Shown one piece after another: positions 38,198 to 47,174 of a stretch of 64,000 bases of DNA (positions within the stretch are counted from its first letter, which is position 1; each line of letters opens with the position of its first letter). The stretch is from G963663365 sp963663365 (GTDB lineage: Bacteria > Hinthialibacterota > Hinthialibacteria > Hinthialibacterales > G963663365). The position numbers and the translations under genes were made by a program. Location: NCBI GenBank assembly GCA_963663365.2, contig CAXXIH010000001.1, positions 372,001 through 436,000 on the forward strand, written 5' to 3'. The notes beneath the pieces were generated by a model. That model searched no databases, had not been told where the DNA came from, and saw only the letters and a program-made list of their open reading frames with translations.

Positions 38198-38415
38198 TCA
38201 ACCTCACTTGGTCCCTCCCTGTTTTAGACAATTCTCCGCGAAAAAGCGTAAAACTTAGGCAGCATGGCATGGAACGCCTATCGTCACAAGGAAAAGCCGT
38301 CGAAACCTCGTTTTCGCCTCTCTATCGGCTTGGCAATAAGCCGTGATAATATACGTTCCTTCGTTTCCCTAGTGTGCTGCCTGTGCAGCCGATTGTCAGT
38401 TGGAGATAAGAACCG

Positions 38416-39309
38416 ATGCCGATCAGCCTATTTCCCGAAAAAATTGGACGCAGAAAGTTTATCAGCACGTCACTGGCAGCTAGTGCCGGTTTGGCTCTTG
38501 CCATTCGTGAATCGGAAGCCGCCGATTCTAAAAATAAAAAATGGGCGTTTGTTTCGGATACGCATATTCCCGAAGATCCGCAAAATGAATATCGCGGATT
38601 TAAACCCTATGATAATTACAAACTTGTGGCGGCGCAGATTAAAGAATTCGCGCCCCAAGGAATGGTGATTACCGGCGATGTGGCACGCTTGGAGGGCAAA
38701 CCCGGCGATTATGCAAATGTGGTTAAACTTTCGGCGGAACTGCGATCCGTGGTGCCGGTTCATTACTGTTTGGGGAATCATGATGACCGGGATAATCTCC
38801 TCGCCGCCGCGGGGGATTTGCCCGGTAAACGCCAAAACGTAAAAGGCAAATTGGTCCATGTCGTCGAAACCAATGGCGTCCGGTTCTTAATGCTCGATTC
38901 ACTTCTGTATGTGAACCGCGTTGCGGGATTGCTTGGCAAGGCGCAACGGACATGGTTGGAAGAGTATCTGCAAAACGGCGATCAGCGCCCCATCTTGCTT
39001 TTCTTCCACCATACATTAAGCGATGACGATGGAAGCCTTCTCGATACGGACCGGTTGTTTTCGCTTGTGAAACCGCACAAACAAGTCAAAGCGATCGTCT
39101 TTGGGCATTCCCATTCTTATAATTACGGGCAGGAGAGCGGCATCCGACTCATCAACCTTCCGGCCACGGGCTATAATTTTAACGATAATGAACCGGTCGG
39201 CTGGTTAGAAGCCGATGTCAATCCCCAAGGCGCCGATTTTACACTCCGCGCGTTCGGTGGCAGTAAAGCCCTCGATGGGAAAACCACTTCGCTCGAATGG
39301 CGCGCCTAA
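38416..39309 (+). CDS. Tat-exported calcineurin-like metallophosphoesterase
   Basis: 297 residues. GGAG lies 10 nt before the ATG. GRRKFISTSLAASAGLALA is a twin-arginine signal. The five metal motifs of the family are present in order: FVSDTHIPED (D48, H50), ITGDVARLEG, YCLGNHDDR, LFFHH and VFGHSHSYNYG. It should bind two metal ions and hydrolyse phosphomonoesters or diesters in the periplasm, with substrate unknown. It is transcribed divergently from the TolB-like operon and converges on the six-hairpin glycosidase, 6 bp away. Confidence 0.92.
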   Translation: MPISLFPEKIGRRKFISTSLAASAGLALAIRESEAADSKNKKWAFVSDTHIPEDPQNEYRGFKPYDNYKLVAAQIKEFAPQGMVITGDVARLEGKPGDYANVVKLSAELRSVVPVHYCLGNHDDRDNLLAAAGDLPGKRQNVKGKLVHVVETNGVRFLMLDSLLYVNRVAGLLGKAQRTWLEEYLQNGDQRPILLFFHHTLSDDDGSLLDTDRLFSLVKPHKQVKAIVFGHSHSYNYGQESGIRLINLPATGYNFNDNEPVGWLEADVNPQGADFTLRAFGGSKALDGKTTSLEWRA

Positions 39310-39315
39310 AAGCCT

Positions 39316-41328
39316 CTAGTCTTGGATGTCTTTCCACAGTTTTGCGATTTGTTGCTTTTGCGGCGATGAGTCTTCTGCGTATTTCTTTAGGGTTTCATCC
39401 AAGCCTTCATAGAGTCTTGTAACCGTATCGATGTATGAACGGTCGGCGGCTTTTTGCGACTCTTCCGGGAGAAGTTCTAGTTTCTTTTCCGATAGCAGCG
39501 TGTGCCGTTTTTGTGCAGCCGCAAGCGCCTTGATAATCAGGCTCGCGTGTGTTACTGCATAGGTATCGCCCAAGTTTTCCTTTTGCAGACTCTCAATGAG
39601 CTGCTGCGCTTTTTCGCCATAGCCGGCCACGTCTTTTAGTTCTTCCGATTCTATCTTTGGCATTTGAAGTTCTGCGGATTGTGTGGTTTTCAACGCCTGA
39701 AGTTCGGCTCCTCCCAGTCCGATTTGGATATGCGCGCTATCGGGTGTTGTCTCATAAGGGAGGCGGATCATGTCCCGGTTAAAGTCTGTCCATTCCTCGC
39801 CATTGATCCGTACGCTGGTAACACGTCCGTTGCCGATTGTGGAGATGTAGATCTTCTTTTCACCGAAACGGATCGGGAATTTTTGATCCAGGGCGGCGAT
39901 GCCGGGCGGGATATGCGGAATCAAGATGAGGTTTTGCGCCGCGTAAAGGTATTCGAAGAGGCCGCGAATCAGAGCCGCGGGCGGGCCGAATGAGTCGTAG
40001 CAGAGATTGATCGGTTCTTTGGGTTGGTAGACTTTGTTGCCGAACTCGACCAAGGGATTATCCATACGGAATTGCCGCGCGAACTTCATGAGTTGAAGCA
40101 TGGAGCGTCGGGCGTCTTCATATTGTCCGAGCCGGTAATAGGCCATTACCATCCGGGCTTCGCATGTTGACCAATGCCCGCCGTTTACCCAGGTTCCGAA
40201 ACTCCATAGCCAGTTTCCTTCCGGTTCTTCATACATATCATCCAGTCCGGGGTAATTGGCAATAACAAAATCGTGCGGGCGGAGGCCGGGCAGGGAAGCG
40301 ATTTTTCGATAGATTTTTTTCGCTTGTTGCTCATCGGCGACCCGGAAAGCGATTGCATCGTGATTCGGCGATGCTTCAAAGTAGCCGTACTTCTCCGCGC
40401 CATAGACGCCGTGTTTGACTCCATCGGGATCGAGGGACTTGATGAAATAGCCCTCGTCTGTGGTTACATGCTTGAGCCCTTCGCGCGCTGCATCGCGTCT
40501 TTCTTTATAAAGGTCCGCTTTATCTTGATGACCGGCGAGTTTTTCAAGTTCGATTAAGCGGTCCAGCGCGGCAATGGTTGTGATCGATAAGCCTGTGAGA
40601 TAAGCCATATCGTAAGTTCCATCCGGCTTTTTGTAGCCCGCATAACTGGGAGCCAATAGATTTCCGGCCGGACCGGCCCAAAACAGGTTCATTTTCGGAT
40701 CGCGGCGTGACTCAATGAATTCCGCACAGCGTTCTAACATCGGCAGATAATGAGTGATCGCTTCTTGATCGCGGCTGATTAGCAGCAGTTCAGTTTGGAG
40801 CAGAAGTCCTGCGGCCGTGAACTCCATGCCCCAATCATGGATATCCACCTTCCCGTCGCCTTGTTTGGGCATGAAGTAACCGGGGGCGGCGCAATCGCAC
40901 AATGCACCATCCGGCGGAAGGAAGTGCCGGTCATTGCCGTTTTTTCGGTGCTGCACGACTTCATGCTTGCCGTCTCCCATTTGGTCGAACCACAAATCTT
41001 GTGCATTTTGAAGAAACGTTATGTACGGTTCCTGGTAAAAAGGCAGTGCGCAATAGGTGGTGCCATAACTGTTTTGAACCCACCATGCGCCCCATGTAGG
41101 ACCTTCCACAAACCCATTCCACCGGGGCGTGTAAAGCATAGATACGTTTTGAAATTCGGGATCCGGAGCAAACATCCTTCGGGCGATATCCAAAAGTTCC
41201 AAGTATTCCGTATCGCCTTCTCCGCTGTAATAAGTGCCCTCAAACCGTTGCGCGGAGGCGAAATTCCCAAGTAGAAGAATCAGACATAAAGGCAACCAGA
41301 CTGTGATAAAGACTGATTTCTTAAGCAT
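39316..41328 (-). CDS. Exported six-hairpin glycosidase-like protein with helical C-terminus
   Basis: 670 residues from ATG 41328 with GGAG 6 nt upstream. A Sec signal covers about 26 residues (VFITVWLPLCLILLLGNFASA). Residues ~40-480 look like an (alpha/alpha)6 barrel: FVEGPTWGAWWVQNSYG, DIHDWGMEFTAAGLLLQTELL, FWAGPAGNLLAPSYAG, WLWSFGTWVNGGHWSTCEARM and YDSFGPPAALIRGLFEYL. A short beta domain (~500-560) and about 110 residues of Lys/Glu-rich helices follow. This layout recalls GH63/GH78/GH95-type enzymes, with catalytic acids possibly in DIHDWGMEF. The family cannot be named with certainty. Confidence 0.7.
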   Translation of the reverse strand: MLKKSVFITVWLPLCLILLLGNFASAQRFEGTYYSGEGDTEYLELLDIARRMFAPDPEFQNVSMLYTPRWNGFVEGPTWGAWWVQNSYGTTYCALPFYQEPYITFLQNAQDLWFDQMGDGKHEVVQHRKNGNDRHFLPPDGALCDCAAPGYFMPKQGDGKVDIHDWGMEFTAAGLLLQTELLLISRDQEAITHYLPMLERCAEFIESRRDPKMNLFWAGPAGNLLAPSYAGYKKPDGTYDMAYLTGLSITTIAALDRLIELEKLAGHQDKADLYKERRDAAREGLKHVTTDEGYFIKSLDPDGVKHGVYGAEKYGYFEASPNHDAIAFRVADEQQAKKIYRKIASLPGLRPHDFVIANYPGLDDMYEEPEGNWLWSFGTWVNGGHWSTCEARMVMAYYRLGQYEDARRSMLQLMKFARQFRMDNPLVEFGNKVYQPKEPINLCYDSFGPPAALIRGLFEYLYAAQNLILIPHIPPGIAALDQKFPIRFGEKKIYISTIGNGRVTSVRINGEEWTDFNRDMIRLPYETTPDSAHIQIGLGGAELQALKTTQSAELQMPKIESEELKDVAGYGEKAQQLIESLQKENLGDTYAVTHASLIIKALAAAQKRHTLLSEKKLELLPEESQKAADRSYIDTVTRLYEGLDETLKKYAEDSSPQKQQIAKLWKDIQD

Positions 41329-41483
41329 TGCAGACTCCTGTTGTTCTCATCTCAGTTGAAATCATATTTCAAATATCATGCTGCAGGAACCCGGGAGCGC
41401 GGTGTACCTGGGCTTGTTTGTTTTGTCTATGGTATGTTTTCAATAACCGAGACTTTGCTTTTTCGATTGACGAGTGTTGTGCA

Positions 41484-43355
41484 ATGAACGAACCCGCTTG
41501 GCGGCCCATAACCGATTTTCCCGATACGCGGCGCAAGCAGTACCTGGAAATGCTGCGTCTATGGTACCCGGATACCTATAAGGCCCTCATTACTCACTCC
41601 GAGCGGCTTCCTGCGATTGAAATTCAGATTCTTTCACCGCGTAAGGTGCAAGCCCGTTATTCGGGGGGGCAGCCATGGAATCTTTTCCCTTCTGCTGAGG
41701 CTCTACAAAGTCTTCGCGCGGATATGCAACAGGCGCTTGCAAAACGGCCGCCGCTCTATTTTCTGGCCGGACCCGGATATGGCCCGGAGTTGGATTTGAC
41801 TTTTCAATTGGTTCGGAATGTTCCCGAAACCGTTGTGTTGGTTGTGGAGCGCGATCCATTGGTTGTGCTGTTATCGCTCTGTCTGCATGATTGGCCAGAG
41901 GTCCAAATCTCATCGGGAGATTGGGCGCCCTATTTTGAAGATGGCGCGATTGTTTTTGCCTTGGGTGATCCGGTAGAGAATGCCCTTGCCGATGCCGTGC
42001 AAAACCATGCATTGTATTTGGCCGGGTCGGGAAGTATCCAAGGCGTGTTCGGTTCTTCGGCGGCGGATGATGCAACCCGCGGCGTTTATATCGAGGCGCT
42101 TAAAAATACTCTGCGGTTCCGAAAAACTTTGCAGCAGGAAGCGATCAACCATCAAAAGAAATTTGTCGAGGATCTAAACAAACGTCCCGAGCGTCCCACT
42201 CATGTTTGGTCTTCAGGCGCGGATGTCGCTTATGTAGATACGCCGATCCTGCAGGCCATGCACCGGGGGCTGGCCGCCGCCGGTCTCCAGTGCACATTCA
42301 CGCATCTGCCCAGCGGACGTACGTACAAATATGTTCATCAAGCCGGGTTGGTCGATGCCAATCCCGATACCTTGCTTTTTATCAATACGCCCACACGGGG
42401 GTATATCCCTCAAGGGAATTTCCATCGTTTGGTTTGGGTTACGGATGACCCGAACAATCGTATCTATGCGGGGCATAACGAACGGTATGCGGATGATGAG
42501 CAGGTATTTTATGCGGATCCCTCATACGAGCCGGTTTTGATCGAACAGGGAGCGCGGCGGCCCCGGCCCCTTCCCCCGTTTGCGCTGCTGGAGCGCGAAG
42601 GCCGATTCCGCCCGGAACTCAATCATCCTTTGGTCTATGTGGGAATCGTTAAAAACCTTGAGCCGCATTTGGCGCCGCTCAATGCAAAGGACCGGGATTC
42701 GCTTGCTGAAATGGCTTTTCAAGCCCGGGAGCAAGGCACGGGCACGCTCGGTTTGCAGCGGCTCTGGGAAGAACGCGGTATTACGCGAACTCTAGCCGAT
42801 GCGGCTCCCATGATTTGCCGTGCACTGGGGCGTGTATTTACGGATGAAAAGGCCGCTGTTCCGTATTTGACCTATATTTACGATACATTTGTACGGCGTT
42901 TGGAATTGGTGCGCGCGCTATTGCCTTTAGGCTTACATGTTTATGGTACCCGTGACTGGCAACGTGTACTGGGCGATACGTATGCCGACCGTTGCCATGG
43001 TTTTCTTGGATATGACGAGTTGCCGGATGTTTACCGTTCAGCGGATATCGTGATCAATATCCACAGCCTGCAACTGCCGGTCTCGCTCAATATCCGTGAT
43101 TTCGATGTGTTGCGGTCCGGGGGGTGCATGTTGGCCGATCCCGTGGCCGGGATGACCGGTGAGACGATTTTGCCGGGCCGTGATTGTGAGACCGCCGTGA
43201 GCGCGTCGGAGTTTGCGGATAAGGCCGCTGCATTGTTGGCCGATCCCACGCGCCGTCAGGCCCTGGCCATGCAGGGGCAGCGCACCGTGCTTGAAAGGCA
43301 CCTTCCGGAGCACCGGGCGGGGATGATTCTGAGCGCGTTTGAAGAAACGGATTGA
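41484..43355 (+). CDS. CgeB-like glycosyltransferase with DUF115-like N-terminal region
   Basis: About 623 residues. ATG 41484 is preferred; an upstream in-frame ATG at 41328 would overlap the divergent gene and adds implausible Cys-rich residues. Residues ~1-230 recall the DUF115/motility-accessory-factor fold (YFLAGPGYGPELDL, VVLVVERDP). A spacer with VAYVDTPILQAMHRGL begins the second part. The end resembles the CgeB-like Glyco_trans_1_2 domain: GTRDWQRVLGD, YRSADIVINIHSLQLP, LNIRDFDVLRSGGCMLAD. It would transfer a sugar in the cytoplasm, perhaps to a surface glycan or protein. It has no signal peptide and only a weak ribosome-binding site. Confidence 0.72.
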   Translation: MNEPAWRPITDFPDTRRKQYLEMLRLWYPDTYKALITHSERLPAIEIQILSPRKVQARYSGGQPWNLFPSAEALQSLRADMQQALAKRPPLYFLAGPGYGPELDLTFQLVRNVPETVVLVVERDPLVVLLSLCLHDWPEVQISSGDWAPYFEDGAIVFALGDPVENALADAVQNHALYLAGSGSIQGVFGSSAADDATRGVYIEALKNTLRFRKTLQQEAINHQKKFVEDLNKRPERPTHVWSSGADVAYVDTPILQAMHRGLAAAGLQCTFTHLPSGRTYKYVHQAGLVDANPDTLLFINTPTRGYIPQGNFHRLVWVTDDPNNRIYAGHNERYADDEQVFYADPSYEPVLIEQGARRPRPLPPFALLEREGRFRPELNHPLVYVGIVKNLEPHLAPLNAKDRDSLAEMAFQAREQGTGTLGLQRLWEERGITRTLADAAPMICRALGRVFTDEKAAVPYLTYIYDTFVRRLELVRALLPLGLHVYGTRDWQRVLGDTYADRCHGFLGYDELPDVYRSADIVINIHSLQLPVSLNIRDFDVLRSGGCMLADPVAGMTGETILPGRDCETAVSASEFADKAAALLADPTRRQALAMQGQRTVLERHLPEHRAGMILSAFEETD

Positions 43356-43413
43356 GCGAATACCCGTGTTATAATACTCCAGCGATTTCGCGAAGTGAGT
43401 TTGGGAGATAACC

Positions 43414-44094
43414 ATGCGCACCATAAAAATAAAACTTTCTGTTGTCTGTGTTTTTTGTTTTGCACTTCTTGTCTTTGGAAACACTCTTGTACCCGCTCAA
43501 GAAAGCCATGGCGAACGCGAGCACCATTTCAAGCCGGAACAGTTCGAAAAAGACGAACGCGCCCAGTGGCAAAAAGTGGATGAGGTTATCGGCGCGATGG
43601 GGCTTAAGCCGGGCCAGTCGATTGCGGATATCGGCGGCGGATCGGGCTATTTTTCGCGTCCCTTCGCCAAGGTAGTGGGGGAGACGGGGGTGGTATACTG
43701 CTGCGATATCGCTACCAATCTGTTGGACTATCTGCATGAAACCGCCAAAAAGGAAAATCTGAATAATATCGTCACAGTCTATTGTGCATTGGACCGGCCC
43801 ATGCTCCCGCCCAAGAGCGTGGATTTCATTTTTTTCTGCAATACTAACCATCACCTTCGTGACCGGGTGGAGTATTACCGGGGGCTTTTACCCCTCATAC
43901 GCGAAGGCGGGAAGATTGTAGTGGTCGATTGGAAAAATATCAGACAAAAAGTCGGACCGCCTCCGGGGCACACCAAACCGAAATCTGTCGTGCTCGAAGA
44001 GATGGATGAGGCCGGGTGGCGTCTGGTGTGTGAAGAGACCATTCTGGAGTATCAGTACTTTTTAATCTTCGAACCCAAAGCCCCCGCGAAGTGA
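43414..44094 (+). CDS. Class I SAM-dependent methyltransferase with signal peptide
   Basis: 226 residues; GGGAG lies 6 nt before the ATG. The first ~28 residues (KIKLSVVCVFCFALLVFGNTLVPA) form a Sec signal or membrane anchor. The rest is a Rossmann-like methyltransferase: SIADIGGGSGYFSRPF is motif I, VVYCCDIATN carries the acidic SAM-ribose ligand, VDFIFFCNTNHHL is motif III/IV, and GGKIVVVDWK a later strand. Sequence gives no acceptor. An exported SAM enzyme is odd because SAM is cytoplasmic, yet this type recurs in uncultured lineages. The gene is convergent with the GH39-like gene, with the first attC-like repeat between them. Confidence 0.85.
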   Translation: MRTIKIKLSVVCVFCFALLVFGNTLVPAQESHGEREHHFKPEQFEKDERAQWQKVDEVIGAMGLKPGQSIADIGGGSGYFSRPFAKVVGETGVVYCCDIATNLLDYLHETAKKENLNNIVTVYCALDRPMLPPKSVDFIFFCNTNHHLRDRVEYYRGLLPLIREGGKIVVVDWKNIRQKVGPPPGHTKPKSVVLEEMDEAGWRLVCEETILEYQYFLIFEPKAPAK

Positions 44095-44110
44095 GCCCTC
44101 CCGTGGCGTG

Positions 44111-44188
44111 ACCTAACGGCCCACGATATCAGAGTGTGACTGAAATACAAAATTGATCGGCACTCTGCAAAGCGGTTTGCCATTAGAT
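44111..44188 (-). repeat. attC-like recombination-site repeat R1
   Basis: 78 bp read on the minus strand from ATCTAAT to GTTAGGT. GTTAGGT fits the attC core GTTRRRY. The ends ATCTAATGGC and GCCGTTAGGT pair over 10 positions including two G-T pairs. An AAA bulge and an inner 7-bp stem CAGAGTG/CACTCTG enclose a loop of about 24 nt. It starts 50 bp past the stop of the minus-strand GH39-like gene, the position expected of an attC in a cassette. Integrase recognition is inferred, not shown. Confidence 0.55.
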
Positions 44189-44195
44189 GCGGCTC

Positions 44196-44214
44196 ATTCC
44201 GCCCATGGCGGAAT
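44196..44214. other. Short perfect hairpin between GH39-like gene and R1
   Basis: ATTCCGCC (44196-44203) and GGCGGAAT (44207-44214) form a perfect 8-bp stem around a 3-nt loop, 24 bp after the minus-strand gene's stop. There is no T run, so it is not a clear terminator. Other copies of the repeat have a related GGAG...CTCC element at this place. Confidence 0.5.
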
Positions 44215-44237
44215 TCGCCCTCCCGCCACGTCATGAG

Positions 44238-46874
44238 TTACATATCCGGTGCAGCTGTAAATGCGTAAATCTCTCCGCCGCGCACCGGAAGCACGATATC
44301 CGGCACATGGTCTCCATTTAGATCGGTCAGAAGCGGGGAGGCATCCACACGGTTGCCGATGTTCACTGTCCACTCGACTTGCCCGCCCGTATCGATGCAG
44401 TAGAGACGCCAATCCGCCGAGCCGATTAGAATCTCCGGCGCGCCGTCATTGTCCACATCGCCGATGGCCGGGATGGAACGGATTTGCGCTCCGGTTTCCA
44501 CGCACCATAATTGTGTGCCGTCCTTATCCCAGGCGCGTACTTCGTGATTGCGGGTGGAGGCCACAATCTCTTGGATTCCGTCTCCATTCAAATCGGCCGT
44601 GCGGATTCCGCTGCCCAAATCCATGGTGCCGTCGAGTTCGGCTGACCATAGTCCGCTGCCGTCGCGATCCAGACAGCGGAGATGTTCATCGTACGTTGCT
44701 ACGAGGAGTTGCGGGGCTGTGTCCGGCTTGAAACTGACCGCGATGGGGGCTGCGGTGATTTCGCTGCCCAGCTCTTTTTTCCACACGATCTCCCCGTCTT
44801 TTGAGAGGCAGGTAAGCGTCCCTTCTTTATCCGCTGCCAGGATTTCCGGCTCGGGCCCACCGCATACATTTGCTATGCAGACCGGTATATCGCAGGGCGC
44901 GCCGGAGACGCGTTTCCACCAAAGCGATTCCCCGGAACCGTCGATACACGAAACCGCGCCGTGGATATCCGCGTACAGAATTTCCTGCTCGCCGTCGTTG
45001 TTCAGATCGCATAATGCCGGGTGGGTCCAATACCAGCCGGGATGATCGCCTGTTGTCTCACCGAAGATTTTTTTGCGCCAGCAAAGCACGCCTTGATTGG
45101 AGAGCGCGACCAGCGTTTGCCGGCCGGGCATCGCGAAGATGATCTCGGATTCAGGATTTGAATTAATATTCCCGGTCATCGCGGAACCGTTAATCCATTG
45201 TCCGGCGGTGTATTTCCACAAACGTTTTCCCTCAGCAGAGAGACACAAGAGTTCGGGGGAATCGTACGCGCCGATCAAAAGGTTTATGGAGCCATCGGGA
45301 GCGGGCAACACGGATGGCGTGAGATAGCCATTGCTTTCGCCTTGGTAGCACCAAAGTTTACGCGGTGTGCAGTTGAGTTCCGTATTCCACTCCGCTGTAT
45401 CGGAAGTGAGTTTCAGTGTTGCGCGTTGCGGAGCGGTATTCGGAGTGGCTTTGATTTTGAAAGTGGCCGGTGTGTTGGGAGATACTTTGATTCGTTTTTT
45501 GTCGGATTTGAATCCCTTAGGGGTGTAGACCGTTATGCGTTTGGTTGTCTTTGTTCTATCGCGAGGTTGCCAGAGCAGTGTGATTTCTGTCTCGGCCCCC
45601 GGTTCGAGCCAAATCTGAGCCGGAGTGATGGTTAATGTTGCACGTTCTTCGATAGGCCCCGGTACCCGGTCAAAATGAATGTAAACCGGTTCGCCGGTGA
45701 GCGTGACCGTGTTTTCTTTGGGCATTGGCAGCGGTTCGCCGAGCATATCCCGCATTTCGGACGGAACTGCGCCATGGGGCAGCGTAAACTCTCGAGGCCC
45801 GTTCACGCTCCAAGCCACCATCACCGGTCCGCGCGGGCCTTCAAAAAGGCAGGTGTAGATACCATCCGCGCCGCGCGGTGTGACTGGACGGATGCTATCT
45901 GATTCATCGAGCGTATCGATCAGATATTTGTAGGCATAAAAGGCCGCGCGGTCTTTGCCGGTTTTACGGTCCATAATGCCGTGCCCGCCTGCGCCCTGAG
46001 CGAACCAGAAGATTTTCTCCACGCCGGTGGCTTGGATAATCGTCATGTAGCGCACCAAAAATGCCGCTTGTCTCCGGCTGGGACGTTCGGCAGCCAGATC
46101 TTTGGCATCGCAGTAGGGGAAATGGTCCGTATTCCAGCCCATCTCGGTGAACCAAATCGGTTTCTGTTCGCCGTAACGCGAAACCAGGTTGCGTAACGCT
46201 TGCATCTCCTCAAAATGGCCCACCTCGGGCGCGATCCGGTAGGGCTGATAGGCGAGGATGTCGCAGTAGTTCAGCCCGCCGTAACGGAAAACCTCTTCCG
46301 TGAATTCCAAATCGATGTCCGAGCAATTCACGCCTACGATTTGCACGCTTGGATCTACCGCCTTGGCGGCCAGATAGGAGCGGCGCAGCAGTTCGGCATA
46401 ATCGCGCGGATTGGGCGCCGGTTTCCAGAAAGTGATGTTGGGTTCGTTCCAAACCTGCCAGACCTTGAGTTTTCCTTTGAACTCGCTCACCGTCCGCTGC
46501 ACATAACGCGCCCAAAGGTCCCGGGTTTCTTCATCTGCGGGAGAAACTTCCGGATCCCAGGCCGGTTCGTAATCGAGGATGGGGAGAATCTTCACGTCCC
46601 GGCGCAGGGATTCATCCACCTGCTGGGGGAGATCGCGGAAATCGAATACGCCTTTTGCCCGTTCGATGCCCGACCAGCTGAAATCGTACCGGTTCCAGGC
46701 TCCGCCCAGTTTGTTGAGGTACTCCGGGTCGCTATGCACCAGGCAGAAACGTTCGGAGAGTTTCCGGTCCGCGCTCCAACCGGCGGCACATAGTGAAAGT
46801 ATCAGGATGGCTGTTACGGCCCGGAGGTTCGTTACGGTGGTGAGGGTAAGACGGTCTCGTTTGCTGTCGGCCAT
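44238..46874 (-). CDS. Exported GH39-like glycosidase fused to FG-GAP/PQQ beta-propeller
   Basis: 878 residues from ATG 46874 with GGAG 6 nt upstream. A Sec signal covers about 35 residues. Residues ~40-330 form a TIM barrel of clan GH-A: acid/base E144 in WQVWNEPN and nucleophile E244 in WFTEMGWNT, with DYEPAWDPE before them, as in GH39-like beta-xylosidases. A beta-sandwich region follows (~330-500). The last ~370 residues have recurring DxNxDGxxE repeats such as DLNNDGEQEILYA and DVDNDGAPEILIGSADWRLYC, typical of FG-GAP and PQQ-type calcium-binding propellers. It is followed directly by a hairpin and attC-like R1. Base composition is visibly more GC-rich than the SIR2-like neighbour. Confidence 0.83.
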   Translation of the reverse strand: MADSKRDRLTLTTVTNLRAVTAILILSLCAAGWSADRKLSERFCLVHSDPEYLNKLGGAWNRYDFSWSGIERAKGVFDFRDLPQQVDESLRRDVKILPILDYEPAWDPEVSPADEETRDLWARYVQRTVSEFKGKLKVWQVWNEPNITFWKPAPNPRDYAELLRRSYLAAKAVDPSVQIVGVNCSDIDLEFTEEVFRYGGLNYCDILAYQPYRIAPEVGHFEEMQALRNLVSRYGEQKPIWFTEMGWNTDHFPYCDAKDLAAERPSRRQAAFLVRYMTIIQATGVEKIFWFAQGAGGHGIMDRKTGKDRAAFYAYKYLIDTLDESDSIRPVTPRGADGIYTCLFEGPRGPVMVAWSVNGPREFTLPHGAVPSEMRDMLGEPLPMPKENTVTLTGEPVYIHFDRVPGPIEERATLTITPAQIWLEPGAETEITLLWQPRDRTKTTKRITVYTPKGFKSDKKRIKVSPNTPATFKIKATPNTAPQRATLKLTSDTAEWNTELNCTPRKLWCYQGESNGYLTPSVLPAPDGSINLLIGAYDSPELLCLSAEGKRLWKYTAGQWINGSAMTGNINSNPESEIIFAMPGRQTLVALSNQGVLCWRKKIFGETTGDHPGWYWTHPALCDLNNDGEQEILYADIHGAVSCIDGSGESLWWKRVSGAPCDIPVCIANVCGGPEPEILAADKEGTLTCLSKDGEIVWKKELGSEITAAPIAVSFKPDTAPQLLVATYDEHLRCLDRDGSGLWSAELDGTMDLGSGIRTADLNGDGIQEIVASTRNHEVRAWDKDGTQLWCVETGAQIRSIPAIGDVDNDGAPEILIGSADWRLYCIDTGGQVEWTVNIGNRVDASPLLTDLNGDHVPDIVLPVRGGEIYAFTAAPDM

Positions 46875-46886
46875 GGCGCACTCCAA

Positions 46887-47174
46887 TCGTGGTTGGGTGC
46901 TTTATGCTAAATCAAGGAGTTGGGTGTGGATACCCGGTTGGGATTGTATTGGAGTGATAAAACACCACAGCATCCCTAAGTGTAATTAGCCCTGATGGTT
47001 ACGTATCGAGCGGCGGTTAGAACACAAGGCAACGCGGCCGCCTTGGACATGATGCCTAACGGCTCACGATTTCGGAGCCTATTGATTGAATCGAATGTAT
47101 CGGCGCCCTGCAAAGCGTTTTGCCATTAGATGCGGCTCATCAGGAGATTCGCCCGGCCCGACTTCTCTTATGGA
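46887..47174. other. Intergenic region with attC-like R2 and a hairpin
   Basis: No gene is seen. CAAGGC (47025-47030) and GCCTTG (47040-47045) form a small hairpin. The attC-like repeat R2 occupies 47054-47131, 44 bp past the stop of the SIR2-like gene. Confidence 0.6.
47054..47131 (-). repeat. attC-like recombination-site repeat R2
   Basis: Also 78 bp. On the minus strand it runs from ATCTAAT to GTTAGGC, a perfect GTTRRRY core. Ends pair over nine of ten positions, including two G-T pairs, with one mismatch. The middle differs from R1 but keeps a GGCGCC/GGCTCC element where R1 has its inner stem. The flank beyond ATCTAAT (CTCCTGATGAGCCGC) is shared with R3. It follows the stop of the SIR2-like gene by 44 bp. 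Confidence 0.55.
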
